From: Caulobacteraceae bacterium
Lineage (GTDB): Bacteria > Pseudomonadota > Alphaproteobacteria > Caulobacterales > Caulobacteraceae
Length of the DNA: 22,853 bases
NCBI GenBank assembly: GCA_947479185.1
Contig: CANJYY010000003.1
Span: forward strand, 1 to 22,853
Reading direction: 5' to 3'
Numbering within the stretch: position 1 is the stretch's first letter; every line of letters begins with the position of its first letter. Both the position numbers and the translations under genes were made by a program. Under the pieces are notes generated by a model. That model searched no databases. It was given only the letters and a program-made list of their open reading frames with translations, and was not told the DNA's origin. This document shows positions 1 through 8,900 of this stretch, one piece after another.

Positions 1-1550
<1,550 letters not shown>

Positions 1551-1564
1551 GAACCTTCACTCCT

Positions 1565-1609
1565 CCCCGCATCGCGGGGAGGGGGACCATGCGGAGCATG
1601 GTGGAGGGG
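1565..1609 (+). repeat. REP-like two-hairpin intergenic repeat, copy A
   Basis: Two consecutive short hairpins follow the helicase stop. Stem 1 is CCCCGC-ATC-GCGGGG (1565-1579). Stem 2 is ACCATGC-GGA-GCATGGT (1586-1602). They are joined by the G-rich block GGGGAGGGGGACC and closed by GGAGGGG. Copy B, inverted at 1671-1717, has the same layout with different but still paired stem bases. By position it may act as a transcription terminator between the convergent helicase and NTF2-like genes. This sequence type is, from memory, very abundant between genes in Caulobacteraceae. Confidence 0.8.
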
Positions 1610-1670
1610 TCTGCGCAGATCCAGCCGAAGAGACCGGAATTCAGGATGGGGCCGCCTGCGTCGGCGCCGC

Positions 1671-1717
1671 CCCCTCCACCGCCCTCCGGGCGGTCCCCCT
1701 CCCCGGCTACGCCAGGG
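1671..1717 (-). repeat. REP-like two-hairpin intergenic repeat, copy B (inverted)
   Basis: Read on the minus strand, stem 1 is CCCTGGC-GTA-GCCGGGG (one G-U pair) and stem 2 is ACCGCCC-GGA-GGGCGGT. The linking G-rich block and the GGA loop match copy A exactly, while the stems change in a paired way. The repeat overlaps the end of the neighbouring minus-strand gene: its loop carries the TAG stop (1707-1709) and stem 1 encodes the last residues. Confidence 0.8.
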
Positions 1718-2108
1718 AGGATTCCGAAAGCGTCACGAACAGCTCCGACTCGATGACCCACTGGCCGGTGACCTTCCGCCACGCGGCGAGATAGGTCCCG
1801 GTCAGGGTCGTCTCGCCGTCCGCGCCGCGCCACAGGGCCCGCCAGTGGCCGAACTCGGCGGCGCGCGCCTCGGCCGCGTCGAGCTGGACCGTCTCGGTGG
1901 TCCGCTCATAGGTGACGAACGCCGGGTCGGCGAACTGGGCGGCGAAGGCCTCCAGCACCATGGCCGCGCCCGTCAGGCGGCTGCCGTCGCCGGCGATGAC
2001 CGTCATGTCCGGATGGAAGAACGGCTTCAGCCGCGCCGCGTCATGGCCGGCGATCAGCTTGTTGGTCAGCTTGCGGCGCGCGCGGATGGCATCGGCGGGA
2101 GAGGTCAT
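1707..2108 (-). CDS. SnoaL/DUF4440-like NTF2-fold protein
   Basis: Small 133-residue cytoplasmic protein of the NTF2-like superfamily, where cone-shaped folds serve as ketosteroid-isomerase-like enzymes or ligand-binding proteins. Support comes from the length, an N-terminal helix with a KLIAGHDAARLKPFFHPDMTV stretch, a middle helix (VLEAFAAQFADP) and the late strands (GTYLAAWRKVTGQWVIESELFV) typical of DUF4440/SnoaL proteins. No signal peptide is seen. It starts 43 bases after the sorbosone-dehydrogenase-like gene ends on the same strand, so the two may be co-transcribed. The last residues (SLA and stop) are encoded inside REP copy B, which suggests the repeat replaced the original 3' end. 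The substrate is unknown. Confidence 0.8.
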   Translation of the reverse strand: MTSPADAIRARRKLTNKLIAGHDAARLKPFFHPDMTVIAGDGSRLTGAAMVLEAFAAQFADPAFVTYERTTETVQLDAAEARAAEFGHWRALWRGADGETTLTGTYLAAWRKVTGQWVIESELFVTLSESSLA

Positions 2109-2151
2109 GCTCTCCCCCTACACCGCCCCTCGCGCCGTCGTCGATCCGGCG

Positions 2152-3468
2152 TCAGTCCCGGCTGACGCGCCAGACCACGTTGCCGACGTCATCGGCCACC
2201 AGCAGGGCGCCGCGCCGGTCGATCGTCACGCCCACGGGCCGGCCGCGCGCCACGCCCCCGGCGGTCAGGAAGCCGGTCAGCACATCGACGGCCGGACCGG
2301 AGGGCCTGCCGCCGCTGAACGGCACATAGATCACCTTGTAGCCGCTGCGCGGGTTCCGGTTCCACGAGCCGTGCTGGCCGATGAAGGCGCCGCCGGCCCA
2401 GGCCGGGCCAAGGTCCGCGCCGGTGCTGAAGGTCAGGCCCAGCGAGGCTGTGTGGGGCCCCAGCGCATAGTCGGGAACCAGGGCCCGGGCGACGAGATCC
2501 GGCCGCCGCGGCGTCATCCGCACATCCACATGCTGGCCGTAGTAGCTCCAGGGCCAGCCATAGAAGCCGCCGTCGGCCACGCTGGTCAGGTAGTCGGGGA
2601 CCAGATCGCTGCCGATCTCGTCGCGCTCGTTGACCACGGTCCACAGCGCCCCGCTGTCGGGGTTGAAGGCCATGCCGACGGGATTGCGCAGGCCGCCGGC
2701 GAAGACGCGGTGCGCGCCCGTCGCCGGGTCGACCACCCAGATCGCCGCGCGCTCCGCCTCCTTGTCGATGCCGTTCTCGCCAACATTGCTGTTCGAGCCG
2801 ACGGAGACGTACAGGGTCGCGCCATCGGGGCTGGCGACAACGTTCTTGGTCCAGTGGTGGTTGATCGGGCCGCCCGGCAGGTCGGTGATCTTCACCGGCG
2901 GCGCGGTGATCGCCGTGTCGCCCGCGCGATAGGGAAAGGCCACCAGGGCGTCGGCATTGGCGACGTAGAGGCGGTCGCCGACCAGGGCCATGCCGAACGG
3001 CGAGTTGAGGCCTGACAGCAGCACCGTCCTCAGCTCGGCGACTCCGTCCCCGTCCAGGTCGCGCAGCAGGGTGATGCGGTTGGCCGTGGGCGCCGCCGCG
3101 CCGGCCTTCTTCATCGCCAGACCCATGAAGAAGCCGCGCAGCCCCTTGCCGTCTTCCGGCTTGGGCGGGGCGTTGGTCTCGGCGACCAGCACGTCGCCAT
3201 TGGGCAGGACGTAGAGCCCGCGCGGGTGGTCGAGGCCGGAGGCGAAAGCCTTCACCCGCAGGCCGGGCGCCGGCGTTGGCGTCTCGCCGACCGGCCAGGG
3301 GCTGGCGTCCGCCACCTTGATTGTCGGAATCAGCGCGGCGCGGGGTGGCGGCAGCGTGGGGTTGGGTCCCATGCCGGCCTCGACCGACAGGCCCGCGGTG
3401 TCGCCGCAGCCGACCAGGGCGAGCGCGGCCAGACCGGCGGCGGACAGGAGCAGGGCGCGTCGATGCAT
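2152..3468 (-). CDS. Sorbosone dehydrogenase-family lipoprotein (PQQ-type beta-propeller)
   Basis: A 438-residue protein with a lipoprotein signal: a short basic start (MHRRALLLS), a hydrophobic segment and the lipobox LVGC (Cys21), so the mature protein is membrane-anchored and faces the periplasm. The rest matches the L-sorbosone dehydrogenase/soluble glucose dehydrogenase family, a six-bladed propeller that oxidises aldoses or related sugars with PQQ. Visible hallmarks are [19 protein letters not shown], the [21 protein letters not shown] block, [24 protein letters not shown] and [11 protein letters not shown]. The true substrate cannot be read from sequence, and many members are unassigned. 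The NTF2-like gene follows 43 bases downstream on the same strand. Confidence 0.88.
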   Translation of the reverse strand: MHRRALLLSAAGLAALALVGCGDTAGLSVEAGMGPNPTLPPPRAALIPTIKVADASPWPVGETPTPAPGLRVKAFASGLDHPRGLYVLPNGDVLVAETNAPPKPEDGKGLRGFFMGLAMKKAGAAAPTANRITLLRDLDGDGVAELRTVLLSGLNSPFGMALVGDRLYVANADALVAFPYRAGDTAITAPPVKITDLPGGPINHHWTKNVVASPDGATLYVSVGSNSNVGENGIDKEAERAAIWVVDPATGAHRVFAGGLRNPVGMAFNPDSGALWTVVNERDEIGSDLVPDYLTSVADGGFYGWPWSYYGQHVDVRMTPRRPDLVARALVPDYALGPHTASLGLTFSTGADLGPAWAGGAFIGQHGSWNRNPRSGYKVIYVPFSGGRPSGPAVDVLTGFLTAGGVARGRPVGVTIDRRGALLVADDVGNVVWRVSRD

Positions 3469-3538
3469 GGCAAAGCCTCCGGAGACCAGCTCCGGGGCTA
3501 AAACGGCAGGGGAAGCCGGATGTTCCGCCGTCAGGCGG

Positions 3539-3919
3539 TCAGCGGCCCATGCGCTTGGATTCGCGCTTGGCGCGGGCCTCGGCCTTGGCTTCGGCCTTGC
3601 GGGCCTTGCGCTCGTCGCGCTTCAGGGCGAGCTGGGCGTCGGCGTCGTTGAGCAGGGCCAGGCGTCGCGCCTCGGCGGCGGCGGCCTCGGCCAGCCGCTG
3701 GGCTTCGGCCTTCGCCTCGGCGGCCTTGCGGGCCTCTTCCTTGGCCAGTTCACGGGCGGCGCGGGCCGCTTCGCGTTCGGCGGCCAGGCGATCCTCGCGG
3801 TGAACGAAGTTGGGATCGACGACGGCGGGCTTGGGTTTGAATTTGGCCAGCATGGCCTTCTTGGCCTCCGCCGCGGCCTGTTGGCGCTCGGCGAAGGTTG
3901 GTTGCTTCAGCAGACTCAT
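3539..3919 (-). CDS. DUF6481-like charged coiled-coil protein
   Basis: Predicted 126-residue soluble protein starting [13 protein letters not shown]. After a short N-terminal segment ([19 protein letters not shown]) nearly the whole chain is an Ala/Glu/Lys/Arg-rich helix, heptad-like and with no Cys, ending in a very basic stretch ([19 protein letters not shown]). This is the composition and layout of the alphaproteobacterial DUF6481 family; its function is unknown to me, though the basic helical tail would suit nucleic-acid or ribosome contact. I chose the ATG at 3917-3919 because conservation-like sequence begins there. The frame stays open upstream to an ATG at 4057, but that part crosses the divergent promoter region and the start of the neighbouring gene. 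Confidence 0.72.
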   Translation of the reverse strand: MSLLKQPTFAERQQAAAEAKKAMLAKFKPKPAVVDPNFVHREDRLAAEREAARAARELAKEEARKAAEAKAEAQRLAEAAAAEARRLALLNDADAQLALKRDERKARKAEAKAEARAKRESKRMGR

Positions 3920-4040
3920 AGGATCTTTCAGCGATTTTTCACGGGGGCTTAAAAGCGAAAAACCGGCGGCGAGGCAACCCCGGTTTCGCCGGATCGGCGG
4001 CCCCTGTGGTAGAACAACCGCATCCAGACAGGAGATCTCC

Positions 4041-4433
4041 ATGACGCCCGCCCCCATCCAGCAATGGCACGCCTACATGGAGACGCTCGACGCGGCGACG
4101 CTCGAGGACCTGCTGACCGAGGACGTGGTGTTCGAATCGCCCGTGGTCCACACGCCCCAGGCGGGCCGGCCGATCACGATGAAATACCTGCTGGGCGCGG
4201 CGGCGGTGCTCAACAACGACAGCTTCCACTACGAGAACGAGTGGTATTCCGCCAACGGCGCGGTGCTGGAGTTCGTCACGGTCATCGACGGCGTCAAGAT
4301 CAATGGCGTCGACATCATACACTGGAACAGCGCAGGCAAGATCGACCACTTCAAGGTCATGGTCCGCCCGCTGAAGGCCATCAACATGGTCCACGGCAAG
4401 ATGGGCGCGATGCTGCAGAGCATGGCCGGCTAG
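4041..4433 (+). CDS. NTF2-like/SnoaL-type small protein
   Basis: A 130-residue soluble protein of the NTF2-like fold. It begins with a helix (IQQWHAYMETLDAATLEDLLTEDVVFESPVVHT), the usual opening of SnoaL-like proteins, and continues with strands such as VLEFVTVIDGVKINGVDIIHW and KIDHFKVMVRPLKAI. A good Shine-Dalgarno AGGAG (4030-4034) precedes the ATG at 4041. It is divergent from the DUF6481-like gene and converges on the acetyltransferase gene, with which it shares the stop-codon tetranucleotide CTAG. The family includes isomerases, hydrolases and non-enzymatic binders; the sequence does not say which. Confidence 0.85.
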   Translation: MTPAPIQQWHAYMETLDAATLEDLLTEDVVFESPVVHTPQAGRPITMKYLLGAAAVLNNDSFHYENEWYSANGAVLEFVTVIDGVKINGVDIIHWNSAGKIDHFKVMVRPLKAINMVHGKMGAMLQSMAG

Positions 4434-4885
4434 AGCGCCAGCGCCATCCACACGTCGCAGCGCGCATAAGGCGTCTCCTGCCTCGGCAGGTCGACGAAGC
4501 CCATGGCGCGGTAGAGGCCGAGCGCGGGACCCAGCGCGCTGTTGGTCTCCAGGTACAGGCGGCGCGCGCCAAGGGCCCGGGCGCGATCGATACAGGCCTG
4601 CATCAATTCGCGCCCGAGGCCCGTTCCGCGCGCGGCCTCCGACACGGTCATCTTGATCACCTCGAAGCCGCCGTCCGGCATGGCCTTCAGGCCCACGCAG
4701 CCGATCGCCTCGCCGGTCGCGTCCTCGGCCATGAAGATGTGGCCGCCGGGGGCGATGACCTTGCCGGCGGGATCGCCCAGCACCTCGGCGTCGGCCGGCT
4801 CGATGGCGAAATGCCGGCTGATCCAGGCTTCGTTCAGCGTTCGCCACGCCTGCGCGTGACGGGGTTCGAAATCGACGATGGGCAT
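4430..4885 (-). CDS. GNAT-family N-acetyltransferase
   Basis: A 151-residue GCN5-related acetyltransferase that would move an acetyl group from acetyl-CoA to an amine of an unknown small molecule or protein. The acetyl-CoA loop is RGTGLG at residues 86-91, preceded by the strand FEVIKMTVSEAA and followed by the helix ELMQACIDRARALG. The C-terminal motif LYLETNSALGPALGLYRAMGFVDL is typical of the MarR-linked/YjgM-like GNAT subgroup. The start MPIVDFEPRH at 4885 fits family length; the frame remains open far upstream only because it runs antisense to the aminotransferase. Its stop overlaps that of the NTF2-like gene in CTAG. The first base is 46 bases from the divergent TTG start of the aminotransferase. 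Confidence 0.88.
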   Translation of the reverse strand: MPIVDFEPRHAQAWRTLNEAWISRHFAIEPADAEVLGDPAGKVIAPGGHIFMAEDATGEAIGCVGLKAMPDGGFEVIKMTVSEAARGTGLGRELMQACIDRARALGARRLYLETNSALGPALGLYRAMGFVDLPRQETPYARCDVWMALAL

Positions 4886-4930
4886 GGCATGAGTTTGCGC
4901 AGCGCGGGTTCCGCGCGCAAGGAGGCTCCC

Positions 4931-6094
4931 TTGGTTCACCCCGTCTACGCCGATCTGCCGACGACCATCTTCGAGGTGATGAGCGGCCTCGCCCGCGAGA
5001 CCGGCGCGATCAACCTGGGCCAGGGCTTTCCGGACGAGCCGGGGCCCGAGGCCGTGCGCCGTCGCGCCGCCGAGGAGGCGCTGAACGGCTACAACCAGTA
5101 TCCGCCGATGCGCGGCCTGCCCGAGCTGCGCCGGGCGGCGGCCGACCACTATGCCCGGTTCCAGGGCCTGGACCTCGACTGGCAGACCGAGGTGACGGTG
5201 ACCTCCGGCGCCACAGAGGCGCTGGCGGCGGCCTTCCTCAGCCTGATCTCGCCCGGCGACGAGGTGGTGCTGTTCCAGCCGCTGTACGACGCCTACACGC
5301 CGATGGTCCGCCGCGCGGGCGGCGTGCCCCGCCTCGCCCGGCTGGAGCCGCCGCACTGGCGCATCACGCGGGAGATGCTCGACGCCGTCTTCACGCCGAA
5401 GACCCGCATGGTGGTGCTGAACAACCCGGTGAACCCGGCGGCGGTGATCTTCTCCGACGCCGAACTGGCCCTGCTGGCCGAGTACTGCGTGGCCCATGAC
5501 GCCATCGCCGTCTGCGACGAGGTGTGGGAGCAGATCGTGTTCGACGGCCGGACCTTCCGCTCGATGATGAGTTTCCCCGGTATGCGCGAGCGGACGGTCA
5601 AGATCGGCTCGGCCGGCAAGATGTTCGCCCTGACCGGCTGGAAGGTCGGCTTCCTCTGCGCGGCGCCGGCCCTGACCAGGGGACTGGCCGGGGCGCACCA
5701 GTTCCTGACCTTCACCACCCCGCCGCCGCTGCAGGCGGCCATCGCCTGGGGACTCGACAACTGCGCCGACTGGTTCGCGGCCATGCCGGGCGCGCTGCAG
5801 CGGTCACGGGACCGTCTGGCGGCCGGGCTGACGCGGGAGGGGTTCACCGTCCTGCCGGCGGCCGGGACCTATTTCCTCAACGTCGACCTGGCCGCGTCAG
5901 GCGTGACCGAGGGCGACCGCGCCTTCTGCCTGCGGGCGGTGAAGGACCACGGCGTCGCGGCCATCCCCGTCTCGGCCTTTTACGAACAGGACGCCCCGAG
6001 CCACATCCTGCGCCTGTGCTTCGCCAAGCGCGACGAGACGCTGGACGCGGGCATCGAGCGGCTGGCGGCGGCGCGAATTGCGTCCATGGCGTGA
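4931..6094 (+). CDS. Class I/II PLP-dependent aminotransferase (kynurenine/methionine aminotransferase-like)
   Basis: A 387-residue fold-type I aminotransferase. Landmarks from the TTG start: AINLGQGFPDEPGP (residues 26-39), TSGATEAL (91-98), PLYDAY (117-122), NNPVNPAA (164-171; usually NNPHNPTG), CDEVWE with the pyridine-binding Asp196, SAGKMF with the Schiff-base Lys230, TGWKVGF, and the C-terminal carboxylate-binding Arg in LRLCFAKRD. It resembles YbdL and kynurenine-oxoglutarate aminotransferases; the amino-acid specificity is open. I chose TTG at 4931 because a full AAGGAGG Shine-Dalgarno (4919-4925) lies five bases upstream. The in-frame ATG at 4889 has no such site and would add 14 residues not typical of the family. 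Confidence 0.9.
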   Translation: MVHPVYADLPTTIFEVMSGLARETGAINLGQGFPDEPGPEAVRRRAAEEALNGYNQYPPMRGLPELRRAAADHYARFQGLDLDWQTEVTVTSGATEALAAAFLSLISPGDEVVLFQPLYDAYTPMVRRAGGVPRLARLEPPHWRITREMLDAVFTPKTRMVVLNNPVNPAAVIFSDAELALLAEYCVAHDAIAVCDEVWEQIVFDGRTFRSMMSFPGMRERTVKIGSAGKMFALTGWKVGFLCAAPALTRGLAGAHQFLTFTTPPPLQAAIAWGLDNCADWFAAMPGALQRSRDRLAAGLTREGFTVLPAAGTYFLNVDLAASGVTEGDRAFCLRAVKDHGVAAIPVSAFYEQDAPSHILRLCFAKRDETLDAGIERLAAARIASMA

Positions 6095-6111
6095 ATTTGC
6101 TATCATCGATA
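6078..6111 (+). promoter_or_regulatory. Promoter and palindromic operator of the toxin-antitoxin pair
   Basis: TTGCGT (6078-6083), a 17-base spacer and TATCAT (6101-6106) form a good vegetative-type promoter. The -10 box sits inside the inverted repeat TATC-ATC-GATA (6101-6111), placed where a ribbon-helix-helix antitoxin would repress its own operon. The -35 box lies inside the 3' end of the aminotransferase gene. Confidence 0.6.
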
Positions 6112-6133
6112 CAACCTTCAAGGAGTGCGCGTC

Positions 6134-6370
6134 ATGGCCAACCTGCACGTCCGAAACCTCGACGATGAGCTCGTCGAACGCCTGAAGGTCCGCGCCGCCG
6201 AGAACGGCCGATCCGTGGAAGCCGAGCATCGGGACATCCTGAGGCGTGCGCTGGACGAGGCCCGGGGGCTGAGCTTCGAGGAGATCTCCGCCAGGCTTCG
6301 GACGGCGACGGCGGGTCGCAACCATACGCCGTCAGAAGTGCTCATCCGTGAGGGCCGCGAGGAGCGATGA
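6134..6370 (+). CDS. FitA/VapB-like ribbon-helix-helix antitoxin
   Basis: A 78-residue antitoxin that would bind operator DNA and neutralise the PIN toxin encoded next. The N-terminal ribbon-helix-helix is MANLHVRNLDDELVERLKVRAAENGRSVEAEHRDILRRAL in shape (residues 1-40), a close match to the FitA/StbC group. The C-terminal third (SFEEISARLRTATAG) would form the toxin-binding segment. AAGGAG (6120-6125) eight bases before the ATG at 6134 decides the start; a GTG at 6125 lies inside that site. It overlaps the toxin gene by four bases (ATGA), indicating translational coupling. Confidence 0.88.
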   Translation: MANLHVRNLDDELVERLKVRAAENGRSVEAEHRDILRRALDEARGLSFEEISARLRTATAGRNHTPSEVLIREGREER

Positions 6371-6801
6371 GCCGTCTGGTCGTCGACTCCAGTATCGCGA
6401 TCAAATGGTTCGTCAGCGAGGACGATTCGGACGGCGCCCTCGATCTGCGCGACCGACACCGACTCGAGGCGCCGCATCTGTTGATCGCCGAATGCGTCAA
6501 TGCCTTCTGGAAATTGGCGCGACGTGGCCAATTGAGCACCGACGAGGCGGTTCTGGCCTGTCAGGGTCTGGGCCTGAGCGAGGTCGCCCTGAAGGACATG
6601 ACGGGCCTGTCGGTCCAGGCCGGAGCGATGGCCATCGCCTTCGATCGCCCGGCGTACGACTGCTTTTTCCTGGCGCTCAGCGTTGCGGAGGATTTGCCGT
6701 ATGTCACCGCAGACCTGAGCCTCGTCCGCAAGCTGCGGGCGGCGAAGTTCGACGAGGCCGAGGTGCTGACCCTCGCCGAAGCCGCCGCCCTGACCGCCTA
6801 G
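6367..6801 (+). CDS. VapC/FitB-like PIN-domain ribonuclease toxin
   Basis: A 144-residue PIN-domain protein, the likely toxin of the pair, an Mg-dependent RNase kept inactive by the antitoxin. The four acidic residues expected in the active site are present: Asp7 in VVDSSIAIKWF, Glu42 in IAECVNAFWKLA, Asp98 in PAYDCFFLALS and Asp116 in VTADLSLV. Full length and intact, so probably functional. The start ATG overlaps the antitoxin stop. Its TAG stop lies within CTAG shared with the convergent SDR gene. The RNA target is unknown. Confidence 0.9.
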   Translation: MSRLVVDSSIAIKWFVSEDDSDGALDLRDRHRLEAPHLLIAECVNAFWKLARRGQLSTDEAVLACQGLGLSEVALKDMTGLSVQAGAMAIAFDRPAYDCFFLALSVAEDLPYVTADLSLVRKLRAAKFDEAEVLTLAEAAALTA

Positions 6802-7574
6802 ATCGTCGCGCCGCCATCGACCACGATGGCCTGGCCGGTCATGAAGGTCCCGGCCGCCGAGGCCAGGAACACCGCCGCGCCGGCGATCTCGTCCGGCTCG
6901 CCGATGCGGCGCAGCGGCACTGTCTCGGTCGAGCGCTTGAGCGTCTCGGGGTTGTCCCACAGGGCCTTGGCGAAGTCGGTCTTGATCAGGCCCGGCGCGA
7001 TGCAGTTCACCCGGATGCCGTGCTTGCCGTACTCGTGGGCCAGGTTGCGGGCCAGCTGGAAGTCGGCCGCCTTGGAGATGTTGTAGGCGCCGATGACGGG
7101 CGAGCCGCGCAGGCCGCCAATCGAGGAGACGATGATCACCGCCCCGTCCTTCCGCTCGATCATCTCGGGGATGACCATGCCGATCAGCCAGTGGTTGGAG
7201 ATGATGTTGTTGTCGAGGATCTTGCGGAACTGGTCGTCGGCGATGCCGGCGAGCGGGCCGTAGTAGGGGTTGGACGCGGCGTTGCAGACGACGATGTCGA
7301 CCTTGCCGAACGCCTTCTTCGTCTCGTCGACCAGCCGCTGCAGGTCTTCCTTGGACGAGATGTTGGCCGGGACGGCGATGGCCGTGCCCGCGCCGTAGGC
7401 CGCGTTGATCTCGGCGGCGACCTCGTCGCAGGGGCCGGCCTTGCGCGAGGAGATGGTCACCTTGGCGCCGTGCTGGGCCATGCGCTCGGCGATGGCCTTG
7501 CCGATGCCGCGCGAGCTGCCGGTGATGATCGCGACCTTGCCAGTCAGATCGAAAAGCGTGCCTTCGGCAGCCAT
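6798..7574 (-). CDS. SDR-family oxidoreductase
   Basis: A 258-residue short-chain dehydrogenase/reductase. It carries the cofactor motif TGSSRGIG (residues 18-25), the CNAAS stretch in place of the usual NNAG (97-101), the catalytic Ser151, Tyr164 and Lys168 (VSSIGG, then YNISK) and the C-terminal GQAIVVDGGATI seen in FabG-like and 3-hydroxyacyl/alcohol-type SDRs. No membrane segment. The substrate is undetermined; the putative PsrA-type box just upstream would suit a role in fatty-acid or acyl-CoA metabolism, but that is inference. It is followed by the toxin gene in convergent orientation and preceded, 64 bases upstream on the same strand, by the fucosidase gene. Confidence 0.9.
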   Translation of the reverse strand: MAAEGTLFDLTGKVAIITGSSRGIGKAIAERMAQHGAKVTISSRKAGPCDEVAAEINAAYGAGTAIAVPANISSKEDLQRLVDETKKAFGKVDIVVCNAASNPYYGPLAGIADDQFRKILDNNIISNHWLIGMVIPEMIERKDGAVIIVSSIGGLRGSPVIGAYNISKAADFQLARNLAHEYGKHGIRVNCIAPGLIKTDFAKALWDNPETLKRSTETVPLRRIGEPDEIAGAAVFLASAAGTFMTGQAIVVDGGATI

Positions 7575-7588
7575 GACGTCTCTCCCTT

Positions 7589-7600
7589 AAACGCTTGTTT
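7589..7600. promoter_or_regulatory. Possible PsrA/FadR-type (TetR family) operator
   Basis: The perfect inverted repeat AAAC-GCTT-GTTT lies 15 bases upstream of the SDR start and is followed by G. It fits the G/C-AAAC-N(2-4)-GTTT-G/C pattern known for Pseudomonas PsrA, a fatty-acid-responsive TetR regulator, except for T at the first outer base. A short AT-rich palindrome in GC-rich DNA is unlikely to be coding residue, but no regulator is in the window. Confidence 0.35.
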
Positions 7601-7638
7601 GAAGTTGGGAGGCAACCTGAGGGGAAGCGGCCGCTGCG

Positions 7639-8778
7639 TCAAGCGAGCGATCGCCCAAGCGTCAGCAGCGTCTCCGACTGGATTTCCGGGATCGAACCGT
7701 CGGCGCGGGGGCCGACATTGACCAGCAGGTTGCCGCCGCCGGCGGTAACCTCCGTATACAGATCAATCAGGCCCTGGCCGGTCAGATAGTCGTCGGTGGC
7801 CTCGGCGGCGTTGTAGCCGAAGGCGAGGCCGAGGCCCCGCGTCGACTCCCACTTCTCGTCCACGATGTGGTCGCCGGTGCTGTATTCCACGGTGCGGAAG
7901 TCGCAGTGGGGCGGGACCGACCCGCCGCCGCCATGGACGCCGCTCTCGGCGATGCGCGCCTTGATGAAGGCGTTGAAGGCCTCGCAGGCGGCGGGGTCGC
8001 GCAGGCTCTCGAACATGCCCGAATTGCCCATCCAGCGGTCGTTGATCACCCCGTCGGGCACGACCGCGTAGTAGTGGGCGAACAGCTCAGGCAGATCCTC
8101 GGCGTTGGGCCAGCCGATGTCGTTCCACAGCACCGAGGGCTTGTAGCGGTCGATCAGCTCGCGGACCTGGGCCACGGCGTAGTCTCGATAGGCCTGGTCG
8201 GTCGGGATGCCGGCGAACAGCTCGCCCATGTTGCGGATCAGCCGCGGATGGGCCGTCCAGTCCAGCCCGCCGGAATAGTAGAGGCCGAAGCGCATGCCGC
8301 GCGCGCGGACCGCCTCGGCCAGCTCGCCGATGAAGTCGCGCTTCGAATTCCAGCCCGGCCGCCAGGGGTTCTCGACGTCCGTGGGCCACAGGCAGTAGCC
8401 GTCATGGTGCTTGGTGACGAACACCACATATTTGGCGCCCGCCGCCTTGAACAGATCGGCCCAGACATTGGCGTCGAAGGCCTCGGCGGCCTTTTCGAAC
8501 GGCTCGCGGAAGGCGGTGTAGGGCGCGTCGCCCCAGTGCTGGCGGTGATGCTTGCTGGTCGGGCTGTCCGGGTCGCGCAGGGCGTTCTCGTACCACTCCG
8601 CGTACGGCCCCTGGACGAAGGCGTCGTCATAGGCCGTCTCGAACAGCTCGGTGATCGACTTGCCCGGCGGCGCGAAGGCCGGAATGGCGAACATGCCCCA
8701 GTGGATGAAGATGCCCAGCTGCGGCTCGGCGTACCATTCAGGGCAGGCGCGCCCCGCGAACTGGCTGAAATCGGCCAT
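7639..8778 (-). CDS. GH29 alpha-L-fucosidase, catalytic domain only
   Basis: A 379-residue glycoside hydrolase of family 29, which removes alpha-L-fucose with retention. The catalytic barrel is clear: GIFIHWG (residues 22-28), TKHHDGYCLW (122-131), and VLWNDIGWP with the likely nucleophile Asp220, matching the LWNDMGWP of the Thermotoga enzyme. Glu298 in FRTVEYS is a candidate acid/base, and GNLLVNVGPRADGSIPE comes at 349-365. There is no signal peptide, so it should act in the cytoplasm on imported oligosaccharides or glycosides. The protein stops at LLTLGRSLA, exactly where relatives continue with W-L-x-x-x-G-x-A-I-Y and an 80-residue beta-sandwich. A GGGGAGAGA Shine-Dalgarno precedes the ATG at 8778. 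Confidence 0.88.
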   Translation of the reverse strand: MADFSQFAGRACPEWYAEPQLGIFIHWGMFAIPAFAPPGKSITELFETAYDDAFVQGPYAEWYENALRDPDSPTSKHHRQHWGDAPYTAFREPFEKAAEAFDANVWADLFKAAGAKYVVFVTKHHDGYCLWPTDVENPWRPGWNSKRDFIGELAEAVRARGMRFGLYYSGGLDWTAHPRLIRNMGELFAGIPTDQAYRDYAVAQVRELIDRYKPSVLWNDIGWPNAEDLPELFAHYYAVVPDGVINDRWMGNSGMFESLRDPAACEAFNAFIKARIAESGVHGGGGSVPPHCDFRTVEYSTGDHIVDEKWESTRGLGLAFGYNAAEATDDYLTGQGLIDLYTEVTAGGGNLLVNVGPRADGSIPEIQSETLLTLGRSLA

Positions 8779-8833
8779 GTCGTCTCTCCCCTGTGGCAGT
8801 CCTGCGCCCGTCTTGCCGCGAGCCCTGCACTAT

Positions 8834-8849
8834 CGGTAGCGCGTTGCCG
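8834..8849. promoter_or_regulatory. Possible operator of the fucosidase gene
   Basis: CGGTAGCGCGTTGCCG is a 16-base imperfect palindrome (six of eight arm positions pair) lying 56 bases upstream of the fucosidase start. It resembles the GGTAGCGCTACC-type operators of LacI-family sugar regulators. The match is partial, and the centre (GC rather than CG) is not the classical one. Confidence 0.25.
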
Positions 8850-8900
8850 TAGGGGGAAAGAACCTAAAAACGCGCGCCAGGGTCGTGACGAGCCTCGGCG

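Noticed and set aside
3920..4057. Extension of the DUF6481-like protein to the ATG at 4057
   Set aside because: It would cover the divergent promoter gap and the first codons of the NTF2-like gene, and its sequence does not look like the family.
4886..5698. N-terminal extension of the GNAT gene
   Set aside because: Antisense to the aminotransferase; GNAT domain begins at MPIVDFEPRH and family length is about 150 residues.
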